Shown: in pieces, positions 38,262-47,943 of the stretch | Layout: every line of letters starts with the position of its first letter | Position numbering within the stretch: position 1 is the first letter of the stretch | Source of the DNA: Alphaproteobacteria bacterium | GTDB taxonomy: Bacteria > Pseudomonadota > Alphaproteobacteria > UBA11136 | NCBI GenBank assembly: GCA_016776635.1 | Contig: JADHSZ010000012.1 | Span: 1-49,076 of the forward strand | Direction of reading: 5' to 3' | Length of the DNA stretch: 49,076 nucleotides | The notes under the pieces: model-generated | Told to the model about the DNA's origin: nothing | What the model saw: the letters and a program-made list of their open reading frames with translations, nothing else | Database searches by the model: none | Translations under genes and position numbers: made by a program

Positions 38262-41200
38262 GTGAACGTTCCTTTTTACCCAGACAGAGGCCGTAACGGA
38301 GAGAACATCGCCGCCCTGGCCGGGGCGGCGGTGGTGGCGCTTGGACTCTTCGTCATGTTCGGCTGGCATGCCGGCCGCGCCGATATCGTGCAAGTCCTGC
38401 CCGCTTTCGTTCCCATGCAGTACAACACGGCGCTGGCCTTCCTGCTTTGTGGCGGCGGGCTTGTAGCCGCCAGGTATGACTATCGTCTGCTCACGGGACT
38501 GTGTGGCGGCGCGGCGGCGACCATGGGAATCCTGGCGATCGTACAGTATCTGTCGGGAGCCGATTTCGGCATAGATGAATTTTTCTTCAAACACCACATC
38601 ACGGTCTTGACCCCCTTCCCCGGCCGTATGGCCTTGAATACGGCCCTGGCCTTTACATTTTTCGGAAGCGGCCTTTTGGGTCTCAGCCTGAAATCATGGA
38701 CCCGCCACCACACCCTGGCAGCGAGTATTCTGGGCTCCTTGACTCTCGGCTTCGGCATGGTGGCCCTTATCGGCTATATGGTGCGTCTCGACGCCGCCCA
38801 TGGCTGGGGAGACTTTTCCCATATGGCGCTCCATACCGCGACGGGGTTCGCCATCCTCGGCTCGGGCCTGATCACCCTTACCCTGTATAGGGCGCGGACC
38901 CAGAAATCGCATCTGCCGTGGCTGATTCCCCTCGCCGTGGCCATGGCTGTCGTCATCTTCCTTGTCGATATCGCCTTGCCCCTGGGCGTGGCCGGCGGCG
39001 TTCCCTATGTGGCGCTGGTGCTGCTGGGTCTGTGGTCGCCGCGGCGCTCCCTGATTGTCGTTCTCGCCCTCGTCGCCACCCTTCTTACCCTCGGGGGATA
39101 CATTATCTCGCCCGAGGGCGGCATTCCCTGGATGGTCGCCGCCAACCGGGGGCTGGCGCTGTTCGCCATCTGGGTAACGGCGATCCTGTGTTTACGGCAC
39201 CTGAAATCGGCGGAGAAACTGCGGACCGTTGAACAAAAACATATCGAGGAATCCCTGAGCCGGATCAGCCGCGCGCTCAAGGTTCTCAGTGAATGCAACC
39301 ACGCCCTGATCGGCGGCGCCGACGAACAGAAGCTGTTGGAGAAAATCTGCCGCATCATCGTCGAAAAGAGCGACTATATATTTGCCTGGGTGGGCACCGC
39401 CGAACAAGACGCGGAAAAATCCGTCCGCCCCGCCGCCTGGTGGGGCTTCGAGGATGGCTATCTGGAAACGGCCAACATCACCTGGGGCGATGGCGAGCGG
39501 GGCCAAGGCCCCGTGGGCGCGGCCATACGGACGGGAATCATTCAAATTTCCCACCACATCCGCAGTGACCCCCAGTTTAAGCCATGGCGCAGGGAAGCCC
39601 TGAAGCGGGGTTATGAGTCGGATATAGCCCTGCCTCTGATAGTTGACCTCCAACGGTACGGCGCCCTGGTGATCTATGCCCCGGAACCCGATGCCTTCAG
39701 TGCGGATGAAACAAGGTTTCTCGAGACCCTGGCCGACAACCTTTCCTTTGGCATCCAGACCATCAGATTACAGACCGAGCGCCAACAGGCCGTCGAAGCC
39801 CTGAGAAAGAGCGAGCAACGGTACCAGTTGGCGGTGCGGGGCTCCACCGACGGCATCTGGGACTGGAATATCGAGACCAAAGAAGGCTATCACTCCGAGA
39901 GGTGGAGCGAATTGCTGGGCTATGAGCCGAACGAGCTGTCCAACAAATTTTCGACCTTCTCCGACCTGTTGCATCCCGACGACCGCGACCGGGTAATGGG
40001 AGCCGTCCAGCGTCACCTGAAGGAACGCGTTCCCTATGAAGAAGAAATGCGCCTGCGCACTAAATCGGGAGACTATAAATGGTTCCTGGAACGGGGACAG
40101 GCGCTGTGGGACGACGAGGGCCGAGCGACCCGCATGTCGGGCTCCATCAGCGACATCACCCAACGCAAACAGGCCGAGGAAGCACTGCAACTGACTCAGT
40201 TCTCGTTGGATCACACCCATGACGGGTTTTTCGGCATACATCCGGATTCGCGGTTGTTCTACGTCAATGATGCCGCATGCCAAAGTCTCGGCTATTCCAG
40301 GGAAGAACTTCTTGGCATGTCCGTCTCCGATATTGATTCCGATGCCACGCAAGACTTCTGGGATGAACATTGGAGTGAACTCAGACAAGCCGGCTCACTT
40401 CAATTGGAACGCGTCCACCGGAGAAAAGACGGCACCATTTTTCCCGTCGAGATCAGCGCCAACTATCATGAATTCATGGATCAGGAATACAATTTTGCCG
40501 CCGCCCGGGACATCACCGAGCGCAAACGGGCTGAGGAAGCTCTACGTGAAAGCGAGGAGCAGTTCCGTGAAGTCTTCGAGCAAGCGCCCCATGGCATGGC
40601 GCTTGTCTCCCTTGATGGGAGCTACACCAAGGCAAACAGGATTCTGTGTGACATAACCGGGTATAGCGAAGAAGAGCTGCTGGCGCTGGATATAGGCTCG
40701 CTTACGCATTCCGGCGACAGGGCCAGAGACGAAAAAGGGACCAGGGCGCTTCTGGACGAAAAAATCGACTCCCATCACATGGAAAAACGCTACATCCGCA
40801 AGGATGGGAATGAAATATGGGTCAATATCAGCCTCGTCCTCGTCAGGGACCCCCGCAACGAACCCCTCCATTTCGTGTCGCAGATCGAGGACATCACCGA
40901 GCGCAGGACCATAGAGGAACAGCTTCGCCGTTCCCAGAAGATGGAAGCCATCGGCAAGATCGCCGGCGGCGTCGCCCACGAATTCAATAATGTGCTCATG
41001 GGCATCCTCGGCAGTCTGGAATTGATCGAGGAGGACGTCAGGGATAACAGGCCCGTTCACGACAAGGTAAAAACCGCCACCGGAGAAGCCTTGCGCGGCA
41101 AGAACCTGACCCACCAGCTGCTCGCCTATTCGCGCGCCCAACCTGTCGAGGCTCGCACCCAGGACCTCCGTGACACCGTTGAGAGCCTTGTGCGTCTGAT

Positions 41201-42059
41201 GCGGCGAACGCTGGGGGAAACCATTACCACCGAAACCAAACTGGCCGAGGATCTGTGGCCTGTGGTCATTGATCCCGACGGCATTGAGACGGCGCTGCTC
41301 AACCTTGCCATCAATGCCCGTGACGCCATGCCCGGCGGCGGGATCATAACCATCGGCGCGGAAAATATTCTGATTGATCGGGATGCGACCGAACGCAGCC
41401 CGGAGCTGGCGGAGGGAGAATATGTCCTGGTATCGGTTTCCGATAAGGGAGAGGGCATGTCCGCCGGAGTCCTGGAGCGGGCCTTCGACCCCTTCTTCAC
41501 CACCAAGGATGTGGGCAAGGGCACCGGGCTGGGCCTCAGCATGGTCTACGGATTCGCCCATCAGTCAGACGGCCATGTGGAAATCGAGAGCGAGACCGGC
41601 CAGGGAACGACAGTGCGGCTCTACCTGCCCCGGGCCGGGGCGGAAGAGGGGCCGGCCCTTGAGACGCCAACGGATGAAGGGGATTTTCCCACCGGCTGCG
41701 AGGCCGTCCTGGTTGCCGAGGACGATCCGGTGGTGCGCATGATCACCGTCACCATGCTGGAATCGCTGGGTTACAGTGTGAGGGCGGCGGAAAACGGGGA
41801 ACTGGCCCTGGCCTCTCTCGAAGAGGCGGAACATACCGACCTGTTGCTCACCGACGTGATCATGCCGGAAGGCATGTCGGGAGTGGATCTGGGGCAAAAG
41901 GCCCAGACCCTTCATCCCGGCCTCAAGGTGATCATGGTTACCGGCTACAGTCCCGACGAACTGGAACTGGAGAAGGAAGACTGGCCCCTGCTGGTCAAGC
42001 CCTACCGCAAGGCCGAGCTTGCAGCCTGTGTGCGTCAGGCCCTCGACGGAGAGGCGTGA
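38262..42059 (+). CDS. Hybrid sensor histidine kinase with membrane, GAF and three PAS domains
   Basis: A 1265-residue signalling protein. About eight membrane spans fill residues ~15-310. A GAF domain (~350-510) follows, then three PAS/PAC units, each ending in an ITxRK/ITERK/ITERR-type motif (~515-645, 645-770, 770-890). The HisKA phospho-site is H906 in GGVAHEFNNVLMGIL. The ATPase domain has NLAINARDAMPGGG, DKGEGM and GTGLGLSMVYGF. A C-terminal receiver domain has the acceptor D1198 in LLLTDVIMP. The start is a GTG at 38262 without a clear ribosome site, so it may be shorter. No partner response regulator is next to it. The stimulus is unknown. Confidence 0.92.
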   Translation: MNVPFYPDRGRNGENIAALAGAAVVALGLFVMFGWHAGRADIVQVLPAFVPMQYNTALAFLLCGGGLVAARYDYRLLTGLCGGAAATMGILAIVQYLSGADFGIDEFFFKHHITVLTPFPGRMALNTALAFTFFGSGLLGLSLKSWTRHHTLAASILGSLTLGFGMVALIGYMVRLDAAHGWGDFSHMALHTATGFAILGSGLITLTLYRARTQKSHLPWLIPLAVAMAVVIFLVDIALPLGVAGGVPYVALVLLGLWSPRRSLIVVLALVATLLTLGGYIISPEGGIPWMVAANRGLALFAIWVTAILCLRHLKSAEKLRTVEQKHIEESLSRISRALKVLSECNHALIGGADEQKLLEKICRIIVEKSDYIFAWVGTAEQDAEKSVRPAAWWGFEDGYLETANITWGDGERGQGPVGAAIRTGIIQISHHIRSDPQFKPWRREALKRGYESDIALPLIVDLQRYGALVIYAPEPDAFSADETRFLETLADNLSFGIQTIRLQTERQQAVEALRKSEQRYQLAVRGSTDGIWDWNIETKEGYHSERWSELLGYEPNELSNKFSTFSDLLHPDDRDRVMGAVQRHLKERVPYEEEMRLRTKSGDYKWFLERGQALWDDEGRATRMSGSISDITQRKQAEEALQLTQFSLDHTHDGFFGIHPDSRLFYVNDAACQSLGYSREELLGMSVSDIDSDATQDFWDEHWSELRQAGSLQLERVHRRKDGTIFPVEISANYHEFMDQEYNFAAARDITERKRAEEALRESEEQFREVFEQAPHGMALVSLDGSYTKANRILCDITGYSEEELLALDIGSLTHSGDRARDEKGTRALLDEKIDSHHMEKRYIRKDGNEIWVNISLVLVRDPRNEPLHFVSQIEDITERRTIEEQLRRSQKMEAIGKIAGGVAHEFNNVLMGILGSLELIEEDVRDNRPVHDKVKTATGEALRGKNLTHQLLAYSRAQPVEARTQDLRDTVESLVRLMRRTLGETITTETKLAEDLWPVVIDPDGIETALLNLAINARDAMPGGGIITIGAENILIDRDATERSPELAEGEYVLVSVSDKGEGMSAGVLERAFDPFFTTKDVGKGTGLGLSMVYGFAHQSDGHVEIESETGQGTTVRLYLPRAGAEEGPALETPTDEGDFPTGCEAVLVAEDDPVVRMITVTMLESLGYSVRAAENGELALASLEEAEHTDLLLTDVIMPEGMSGVDLGQKAQTLHPGLKVIMVTGYSPDELELEKEDWPLLVKPYRKAELAACVRQALDGEA

Positions 42060-42110
42060 AGCCAGGAGAGTTCCCCAGGGGAAGTCCCAAGAAAATTTAA
42101 AGAGAAGAAA

Positions 42111-42185
42111 TGGTGCCGCCGGTAAGAATCGAACTTACGGCCCCTCCCTTACCAAGGGAGTGCTCTACCCCTGAGCTACGGCGGC
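42111..42185 (-). tRNA. tRNA-Thr (anticodon GGU)
   Basis: The minus strand folds as a full cloverleaf. The acceptor stem is GCCGCCG/CGGCGGC, the D-arm has AGCTCAGGGGTAGAGC, and the anticodon arm is CTCCC-TTGGTAA-GGGAG with anticodon GGT. The T-arm contains GTTCGATTC. The discriminator is A and the 3' CCA is encoded (plus-strand TGG at 42111-42113). Confidence 0.96.
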
Positions 42186-42339
42186 ATGGATTTCATGAGG
42201 CGGGCAACATGCCATACCCGCCACAGCGAGACAAGATGCGCGAAATGGCCTGTCCCGATCCCTCGCCACGGGCTTGACCCCGCCCCGCTCCGCCCCCACC
42301 ATGCCCGCCTCACCGCGCCGAAAAGGAGGCCCCCCGCCC

Positions 42340-42513
42340 ATGCCGGAGAAAGCCACGCCCCGCGCCAAGACCAAAGCCGCCAAGGCCAAGGCCGCCAAGA
42401 CCAGAGAGAAACAGGCGCGGCTGGCCGGCGTCTTACGTGAAAACCTGCGCCGCCGCAAAACCCGGAAACACGGTAAGAACAATGGCGCGGATAAAAGGAC
42501 AAAGGCGCGCTAA
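42340..42513 (+). CDS. Small basic protein upstream of murA
   Basis: A 57-residue Lys/Arg/Ala-rich protein (KTKAAKAKAAKTREKQARL, then GVLRENLRRRKTRK). Short basic proteins with an LRENLRRRK-like motif are common just before murA in alphaproteobacteria; their role is unknown. The ATG at 42340 has GGAGG 11 bases upstream; an in-frame ATG at 42301 is possible but less supported. It is 84 bp from murA. Confidence 0.65.
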   Translation: MPEKATPRAKTKAAKAKAAKTREKQARLAGVLRENLRRRKTRKHGKNNGADKRTKAR

Positions 42514-42597
42514 GAAGTCTTCATCGCTTGTAGCCGGGACGCGCCTAAAGTAGAACAGCCCCGACCCCTCCACCGGCGGCAGACAGACGGAAAAACC

Positions 42598-43881
42598 ATG
42601 GACCGTATTCGTATCCACGGCGGCAACAGATTAGCCGGCACCATCCCCGTCAGCGGCGCCAAGAACGCCGCCCTGCCGCTGATGGCCGCCAGCCTGCTGA
42701 CCCAGGACACCCTGCAACTGTCCAATCTGCCCCATCTGGCGGATATTTCCACCATGGCCAAGCTGCTCTCGCAGCACGGCGTGGCCCTGGAGATGAACGG
42801 CGAGGCCAGCGGCGGCCATATGGGGCGCGTATTTTCCCTGAGCGCGGAAACCATCACCAACACGGTGGCGTCCTATGACCTGGTGCGCACCATGCGCGCC
42901 TCGATCCTGGTCCTGGGGCCATTGCTGGCCCGTGAAGGCAAGGCCCAGGTTTCCCTGCCCGGCGGTTGCGCCATCGGCACCCGGCCCGTGGACTTGCATC
43001 TCCAGGGCCTGGAACAGCTCGGCGCGGAAATCGAACTTGAGGAAGGCTATATCAAGGCCCGCGTCAAAGGCGGGCTGAAGGGCGCGCATATCGTCCTGCC
43101 CATGGTCTCGGTGGGAGCCACGGAGAATTTATTGATGGCGGCCTGTCTGGCCGAGGGCGAAACCGTGATCTCCAATGCCGCGCGCGAGCCCGAAGTCAGC
43201 GACCTGGCGAACTGTCTTGTGGCCATGGGAGCAAAGATCGATGGAATCGGCAGCGACACCCTGAGTGTGACCGGAGTGACCTCTCTCAAGGGCGCGGCCC
43301 ATGAAGTGGTGGCCGATCGCATCGAAACCGGAACCTACGCCATGGCGGCGGCCATTACCGGCGGCGATGTGATTCTTGCCGGGGGGCGGCTCGACCTCAT
43401 CGAATCCACTGTGGAGACGCTTACCCGCGCCGGGGTCGAGATCACACCCACCGAGGAGGGAATACGGGTGCGCTGCAAGGGCGAGAAAGTGGAGGGGGTG
43501 GATACCATGACCGAACCCTTCCCCGGCTTTCCCACCGATCTTCAGGCCCAGATCATGGCCCTGTTGAGCTGCGCCAAGGGCGCCTCCATGGTTACCGAAA
43601 CCATTTTCGAAAACCGCTTCATGCATGTGCCCGAACTCTGCCGTATGGGAGCCAACATCCACGTCCACGGAGCCTCGGCCATCATTCGCGGCGTCGAGGG
43701 CCTGACCGGGGCACAGGTCATGGCCACCGACCTGCGGGCCTCGGTGAGTCTGGTGCTGGCGGGGCTGGCGGCGCAAGGCGAGACCGTCGTCAACCGCGTC
43801 TATCATCTCGACCGCGGTTATGAGCGGCTGGAGGAGAAACTGGCGGCCTGCGGCGCCGAAATCACCCGAATCCGGGAATAG
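42598..43881 (+). CDS. murA: UDP-N-acetylglucosamine 1-carboxyvinyltransferase MurA
   Basis: First committed enzyme of peptidoglycan synthesis: it transfers enolpyruvate from PEP to UDP-GlcNAc in the cytoplasm. It has 427 residues, normal length. The substrate-binding start is [21 protein letters not shown]. The catalytic cysteine is in the loop [20 protein letters not shown], so the fosfomycin-sensitive Cys form is present. [13 protein letters not shown] and [17 protein letters not shown] are further family motifs. Confidence 0.97.
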   Translation: MDRIRIHGGNRLAGTIPVSGAKNAALPLMAASLLTQDTLQLSNLPHLADISTMAKLLSQHGVALEMNGEASGGHMGRVFSLSAETITNTVASYDLVRTMRASILVLGPLLAREGKAQVSLPGGCAIGTRPVDLHLQGLEQLGAEIELEEGYIKARVKGGLKGAHIVLPMVSVGATENLLMAACLAEGETVISNAAREPEVSDLANCLVAMGAKIDGIGSDTLSVTGVTSLKGAAHEVVADRIETGTYAMAAAITGGDVILAGGRLDLIESTVETLTRAGVEITPTEEGIRVRCKGEKVEGVDTMTEPFPGFPTDLQAQIMALLSCAKGASMVTETIFENRFMHVPELCRMGANIHVHGASAIIRGVEGLTGAQVMATDLRASVSLVLAGLAAQGETVVNRVYHLDRGYERLEEKLAACGAEITRIRE

Positions 43882-43987
43882 AATCTCTCTGGCCCCCTCC
43901 TTGCCGTAGGGGGCGAGCTGTGCCATTAAAGGCGCAAGACGTTGCGTACCCAGCACGCCCACGGCACAAGGGCGCCGGGAGAGCGAA

Positions 43988-44659
43988 ATGGCAGACAATG
44001 GACAAGACGACGGGCTGATCATGGCCCTGCCCAAGGGGCGTATCCTCAAAGAGGTCATGCCATTGCTGCGGGGTGCCGGAATCGAACCGGAACCCGCCTT
44101 CGAGGATCCGGAGTCGCGCCAGCTTCGCTTTGCCACCAACCACCCCAATCTTTCCATCATTCGCGTGCGCGCCTTCGATGCCGCCACCTTTGTTGCTTTC
44201 GGCGCGGCCCAGCTTGGCGTGGTGGGCAACGACGTGCTGATGGAATTCGACTATCCCGACATCTATTCACCCCTTGATCTGGGCATTGGCAGGTGCCGGA
44301 TGGTGGTGGCGGAACCGAAGGAAGTGGCTGACGACGACAATCCCGAACGCTGGAGCCACATCCGCGTCGCCACCAAATATCCACAGATCACCCGCCGTCA
44401 CTTCGCCGGGCGCGGGGTTCAGGCCGAATGCATCAAACTCAACGGCGCCATGGAGCTGGCCCCGGCCCTGGGGTTGTGTCGGCGCATCGTCGATCTTGTT
44501 TCCAGCGGGGAGACCTTGAAGGCCAACGGCCTGGTGGAGGTGGAACAGATTGCCGATATCACCTCACGGCTCGCCGTCAACCGCACCGCCCTGAAGACCA
44601 GGTCGGAAGAAATCAACGGCTGGGTCGAATCTTTTCGCGAGGTCGCCGATGCCGCTTGA
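43988..44659 (+). CDS. hisG: ATP phosphoribosyltransferase HisG (short form)
   Basis: First enzyme of histidine synthesis, joining ATP and PRPP. At 223 residues it is the short HisG type, which in other bacteria needs the regulatory partner HisZ; no hisZ is in the window. Motifs include [20 protein letters not shown], the [11 protein letters not shown] segment, and the PRPP-binding stretch [31 protein letters not shown] precedes the ATG. It overlaps hisD by 11 bp. Confidence 0.96.
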   Translation: MADNGQDDGLIMALPKGRILKEVMPLLRGAGIEPEPAFEDPESRQLRFATNHPNLSIIRVRAFDAATFVAFGAAQLGVVGNDVLMEFDYPDIYSPLDLGIGRCRMVVAEPKEVADDDNPERWSHIRVATKYPQITRRHFAGRGVQAECIKLNGAMELAPALGLCRRIVDLVSSGETLKANGLVEVEQIADITSRLAVNRTALKTRSEEINGWVESFREVADAA

Positions 44660-45953
44660 ACTGAACAGCAGCCAGCCCGACTTCGAAGCGGCCTTCGCCG
44701 CCTTCCTCGACTCCGCGCGCGAGGCGGAAGCCGACGTGGATGCCGTCGTCGCCGCCATTCTCGACGATGTGAAGACACGGGGCGACGCGGCGCTTCTCGA
44801 TTACACCAAGCGTTTTGACAGACTTGATCTCGAGACCTCGGGATTGCGTCTGGAGGCCCGTGAAATTACCGACGCCATGAACACGTGTGAATCCGAACCT
44901 GTTGAGGCGCTGGAGCTGGCCGCCACGCGTATCGAGGACTACCACCGCCGCCAGCTTCCCGGCGATACCCGCTACGTGGACGCCGCCGGTGTGACTCTGG
45001 GCGCCCGCTGGACACCTATTGCAAGCGCCGGACTCTACGTGCCCGGCGGCACCGCGGCCTACCCCTCTTCGGTTCTGATGAACGCCATCCCCGCCCGCGT
45101 GGCCGGGGTCGAGCGGCTGGCCATGGTGGTGCCCGCCCCCGGCGGCGAGATTAATCCGCTGGTCCTGGCCGCCGCCAAGATCTCGGGCATCGGGGAAATT
45201 TACCGTATCGGCGGCGCCCAGGCGGTGGCGGCGCTGGCTTTCGGCACCCAGACGGTGGCCCCGGTAGACAAGATCGTGGGGCCGGGGAACGCCTATGTGG
45301 CGGCCGCCAAGCGCCAGGTCTATGGCGCCGTGGGCATCGACATGATCGCCGGGCCTTCGGAAATTCTGGTGGTGGCCGACAAGGAAAACGATCCCGACTG
45401 GATCGCTGTTGATCTGTTGTCCCAAGCCGAACACGACGCGCTGGCCCGTTCCGTTCTCATCACCGATGACGCCGGGTTCGCCGCCGCCGTGATAGAGGCG
45501 GTAACGGCACGGCTGAAGACCCTGCCCCGCGCCGAGATCGCGGGAAGAAGCTGGAGCGATCACGGCGCGGTCATCATCGTCGATGACCTGGACGAAGCGG
45601 TGGTGCTGATTGATGCGCTGGCCCCGGAGCATCTTGAGCTGGCGGTGGCGGAGCCCGATAAGCTGGCGGAGCGGGTGCGCAATGCCGGAGCTATTTTCCT
45701 CGGTCGCTTCACACCCGAAGCCATCGGCGACTATATCGCCGGCCCCAACCATGTGCTGCCCACCTCGCGCAGCGCACGTTTTTCATCGGGCTTAAGCGTC
45801 TTTGACTTTCTCACCCGCACCTCTTTGGTGGGTTGTGACGCCGACAGTCTCAAGGCCATCGGCCCCGCCGCGGTGACGCTGGCCCAGGCAGAAGGGTTGG
45901 ACGCCCATGCTCAATCCGTGGCGATTCGCCTTAATATGCCCCTTAATAAATAG
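44649..45953 (+). CDS. hisD: Histidinol dehydrogenase HisD
   Basis: Zinc- and NAD-dependent enzyme for the last two steps of histidine synthesis, 434 residues. Motifs include [20 protein letters not shown], the [17 protein letters not shown] block, [24 protein letters not shown] (Zn/catalytic region) and [20 protein letters not shown]. It is co-translated with hisG. The remaining his genes are elsewhere, a common split in alphaproteobacteria. Confidence 0.97.
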   Translation: MPLELNSSQPDFEAAFAAFLDSAREAEADVDAVVAAILDDVKTRGDAALLDYTKRFDRLDLETSGLRLEAREITDAMNTCESEPVEALELAATRIEDYHRRQLPGDTRYVDAAGVTLGARWTPIASAGLYVPGGTAAYPSSVLMNAIPARVAGVERLAMVVPAPGGEINPLVLAAAKISGIGEIYRIGGAQAVAALAFGTQTVAPVDKIVGPGNAYVAAAKRQVYGAVGIDMIAGPSEILVVADKENDPDWIAVDLLSQAEHDALARSVLITDDAGFAAAVIEAVTARLKTLPRAEIAGRSWSDHGAVIIVDDLDEAVVLIDALAPEHLELAVAEPDKLAERVRNAGAIFLGRFTPEAIGDYIAGPNHVLPTSRSARFSSGLSVFDFLTRTSLVGCDADSLKAIGPAAVTLAQAEGLDAHAQSVAIRLNMPLNK

Positions 45954-46025
45954 TCTTATCCTCCGCCCCATGTGGCGGCGGAGGATGGGGCGCCCGGACC
46001 CAAAGGTGGAGGGGGACACCTTTCC

Positions 46026-46514
46026 ATGACTGAGAAAAGCCGTCATATCACCGCCGTGACTCTGGACGAACAGTCCTTTGTGCGCCGCAATCCCGATATC
46101 GAACATGAACGTGCGGCGGCCATCCACGATCTTCTGGAGGCCAACCGTTTCGTGCCGAAACCGGAAATCGTAGGCGACGATGGCGGTCCTTACGCCCTGC
46201 ATATCCGCGTCCAGGACGACCGGATGATTTTCGACATCCACCGCGAGGACGAGGAACATTTGGGCGATGTGGCGCTGGCGCTCAAATCCTTCCGCCGCAT
46301 CATCAAGGATTATTTCCTGGTCTGTGAGTCGTATTTTTCCGCCATCAAGACCGAAACCCCGTCCCGCATCGAGGCCATCGACATGGGCCGCAAGGGACTG
46401 CACGATGAAGGTGCGGAACTTCTGCGCGATCAGCTTTCGGGTAAGATTGACATTGATACCGATACGGCGCGGCGCCTGTTCACCCTGGTCTGCGTTCTGC
46501 ATATCCGGGGATAG
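46026..46514 (+). CDS. UPF0262 family protein
   Basis: A 162-residue protein of an uncharacterised family found mainly in alphaproteobacteria, often between hisD and infA. Family-like stretches: ITAVTLDEQSF at the start, then ERAAAIHDLLEANRF and VALALKSFRRIIKDYFLVCE in the middle. The start at 46026 has GGTGGAGG upstream; the frame extends 18 codons further without support. It has no membrane segment. It is 5 bp from the next gene. Confidence 0.9.
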   Translation: MTEKSRHITAVTLDEQSFVRRNPDIEHERAAAIHDLLEANRFVPKPEIVGDDGGPYALHIRVQDDRMIFDIHREDEEHLGDVALALKSFRRIIKDYFLVCESYFSAIKTETPSRIEAIDMGRKGLHDEGAELLRDQLSGKIDIDTDTARRLFTLVCVLHIRG

Positions 46515-46519
46515 GGATT

Positions 46520-46963
46520 ATGGCTGACCTTCCCGGAAGTGTTCTCTTTTCATGCTCGCAAAATTCCGTGCGCTCGCCCATGGCCGAAGGGCTGATGAAG
46601 CATTTCTATGGAAGCGAGGTTTACGTGGATTCAGCAGGCGTACATGCCAAGGAAGTGGACGGTTTCACGGTGGCGGTGATGGACGAGATCGGCATCGACA
46701 TCACCGGGCATAAGGAAAAAACCTTTGACGACCTGGAAGACAGCTCTTTCGACGTGGTTATCTCACTATCGCCGGAAGCCCAGCATAAGGCGGTGGAAAT
46801 GACCCGCACCATGGCCTGCGAAGTGATCTTCTGGCATACCTTCGATCCTTCGGTGGTGGAGGGCGGCCGCGAGACGCGGCTCGACGCCTACCGCCAGGTA
46901 AGGGATACCCTGTTGGCGCGAATCCGCGAACAGTTTCCCCTGGCCAAGGCGGCGCAAGTGTAA
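46520..46963 (+). CDS. Low-molecular-weight protein-tyrosine-phosphatase family protein
   Basis: A 147-residue protein with the P-loop [15 protein letters not shown] near the N-terminus, which matches CX5R(S) of LMW tyrosine phosphatases and related arsenate reductases. The acid/base region near the end reads [25 protein letters not shown]; the usual catalytic aspartate would be the one in FDPS. Which of the two activities it has cannot be told from sequence. It is placed in the conserved UPF0262-infA-maf string. Confidence 0.88.
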   Translation: MADLPGSVLFSCSQNSVRSPMAEGLMKHFYGSEVYVDSAGVHAKEVDGFTVAVMDEIGIDITGHKEKTFDDLEDSSFDVVISLSPEAQHKAVEMTRTMACEVIFWHTFDPSVVEGGRETRLDAYRQVRDTLLARIREQFPLAKAAQV

Positions 46964-47087
46964 ATTCCGGAAACGGTGTTTTGCCGAAATACGGCGAATA
47001 ATGTTGAAATACCGGCGTAAATTGCCTATTCCCACCTATCATTCGACGCGCTTCGCCGCCCTTAACCGCACAAAAAAAGGAGACCTC

Positions 47088-47306
47088 GTGGCGAAAGAAG
47101 AATTAATGGAGTTTTCAGGCACGGTCATGGAACTGCTGCCCAATGCCATGTTCCGGGTCAAGCTGGACAATGAGCATGAAATTCTCGCCCATACCGCCGG
47201 CAAGATGCGCAAGCACCGCATCCGCGTTCTCGCCGGCGACCGCGTCACCGTGGAAATGACCCCTTACGACCTGAGCAAGGGGCGTATCACCTTCCGTTTC
47301 AAATAA
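47088..47306 (+). CDS. infA: Translation initiation factor IF-1
   Basis: A 72-residue S1-like OB-fold protein that binds the 30S A site during initiation. It starts [20 protein letters not shown] and ends GRITFRFK. The true start is the GTG at 47088, preceded by AAGGAGA; the longer frame from 47001 is not conserved. The length agrees exactly with IF-1. Confidence 0.97.
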   Translation: MAKEELMEFSGTVMELLPNAMFRVKLDNEHEILAHTAGKMRKHRIRVLAGDRVTVEMTPYDLSKGRITFRFK

Positions 47307-47318
47307 TCCCCCTGTTCC

Positions 47319-47927
47319 ATGGCTGTCTCCACCCCCGTGGCAAAGACACGCCTGATCCTGGCCTCGGCTTCGCCGCGCCGTCTTGATCTGCTCAAGCAAA
47401 TCGGCATCCACCCCGACGAGGTGGACCCCCCGCATATTGACGAATCTTCCCTGGGCAACGAAAAGCCCGCCGACCATGCCCTGCGGCTGGCCCGGGAAAA
47501 GGCCGAGATTGTCCACGCCCGCCACCAGGGTTGTTTCATCCTCGCCGCCGATACGGTGGTGGCCTGTGGGCGGCGCATCCTGCCCAAGGCCGAGGACGCG
47601 GCCCAGGCGCGGGAGTGTCTGGAACTGTTGTCCGGACGGCGCCACCGGGTCATCGGCGGTGTCTGCGTCATCGATCCCGAGGGTAAATCCCATTGCCTCC
47701 GCGTCACCACCACCGTGGCCTTCAAGCGGTTAGCCGGGGGCGAGACGGCATCCTATCTGGAGAGCGATGAATGGCGCGGCAAGGCGGGCGGATACGCCAT
47801 TCAGGGCCGCGCCGAAGGGCTGGTGCGCTTCATCAACGGTTCCTACAGCAACGTGGTGGGGCTGCCTTTGTTCGAGACCCGCGCCCTGTTGACGGGGCTG
47901 GGATACACCGCAAAGAACGGCCTCTAG
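47319..47927 (+). CDS. maf: Maf family nucleoside triphosphate pyrophosphatase
   Basis: A 202-residue cytoplasmic house-cleaning enzyme that hydrolyses non-canonical nucleotides. Family motifs: LASASPRRLDLLKQIGI, the ARQ-like stretch LAREKAEIVHARH, ADTVVACGRRILPKAED, and GYAIQGRAEGLVRFINGSYSNVVGLP. It lies 12 bp after infA and directly before the RNase E/G gene. Confidence 0.95.
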   Translation: MAVSTPVAKTRLILASASPRRLDLLKQIGIHPDEVDPPHIDESSLGNEKPADHALRLAREKAEIVHARHQGCFILAADTVVACGRRILPKAEDAAQARECLELLSGRRHRVIGGVCVIDPEGKSHCLRVTTTVAFKRLAGGETASYLESDEWRGKAGGYAIQGRAEGLVRFINGSYSNVVGLPLFETRALLTGLGYTAKNGL

Positions 47928-47943
47928 AGGAAGGATGAGCGCC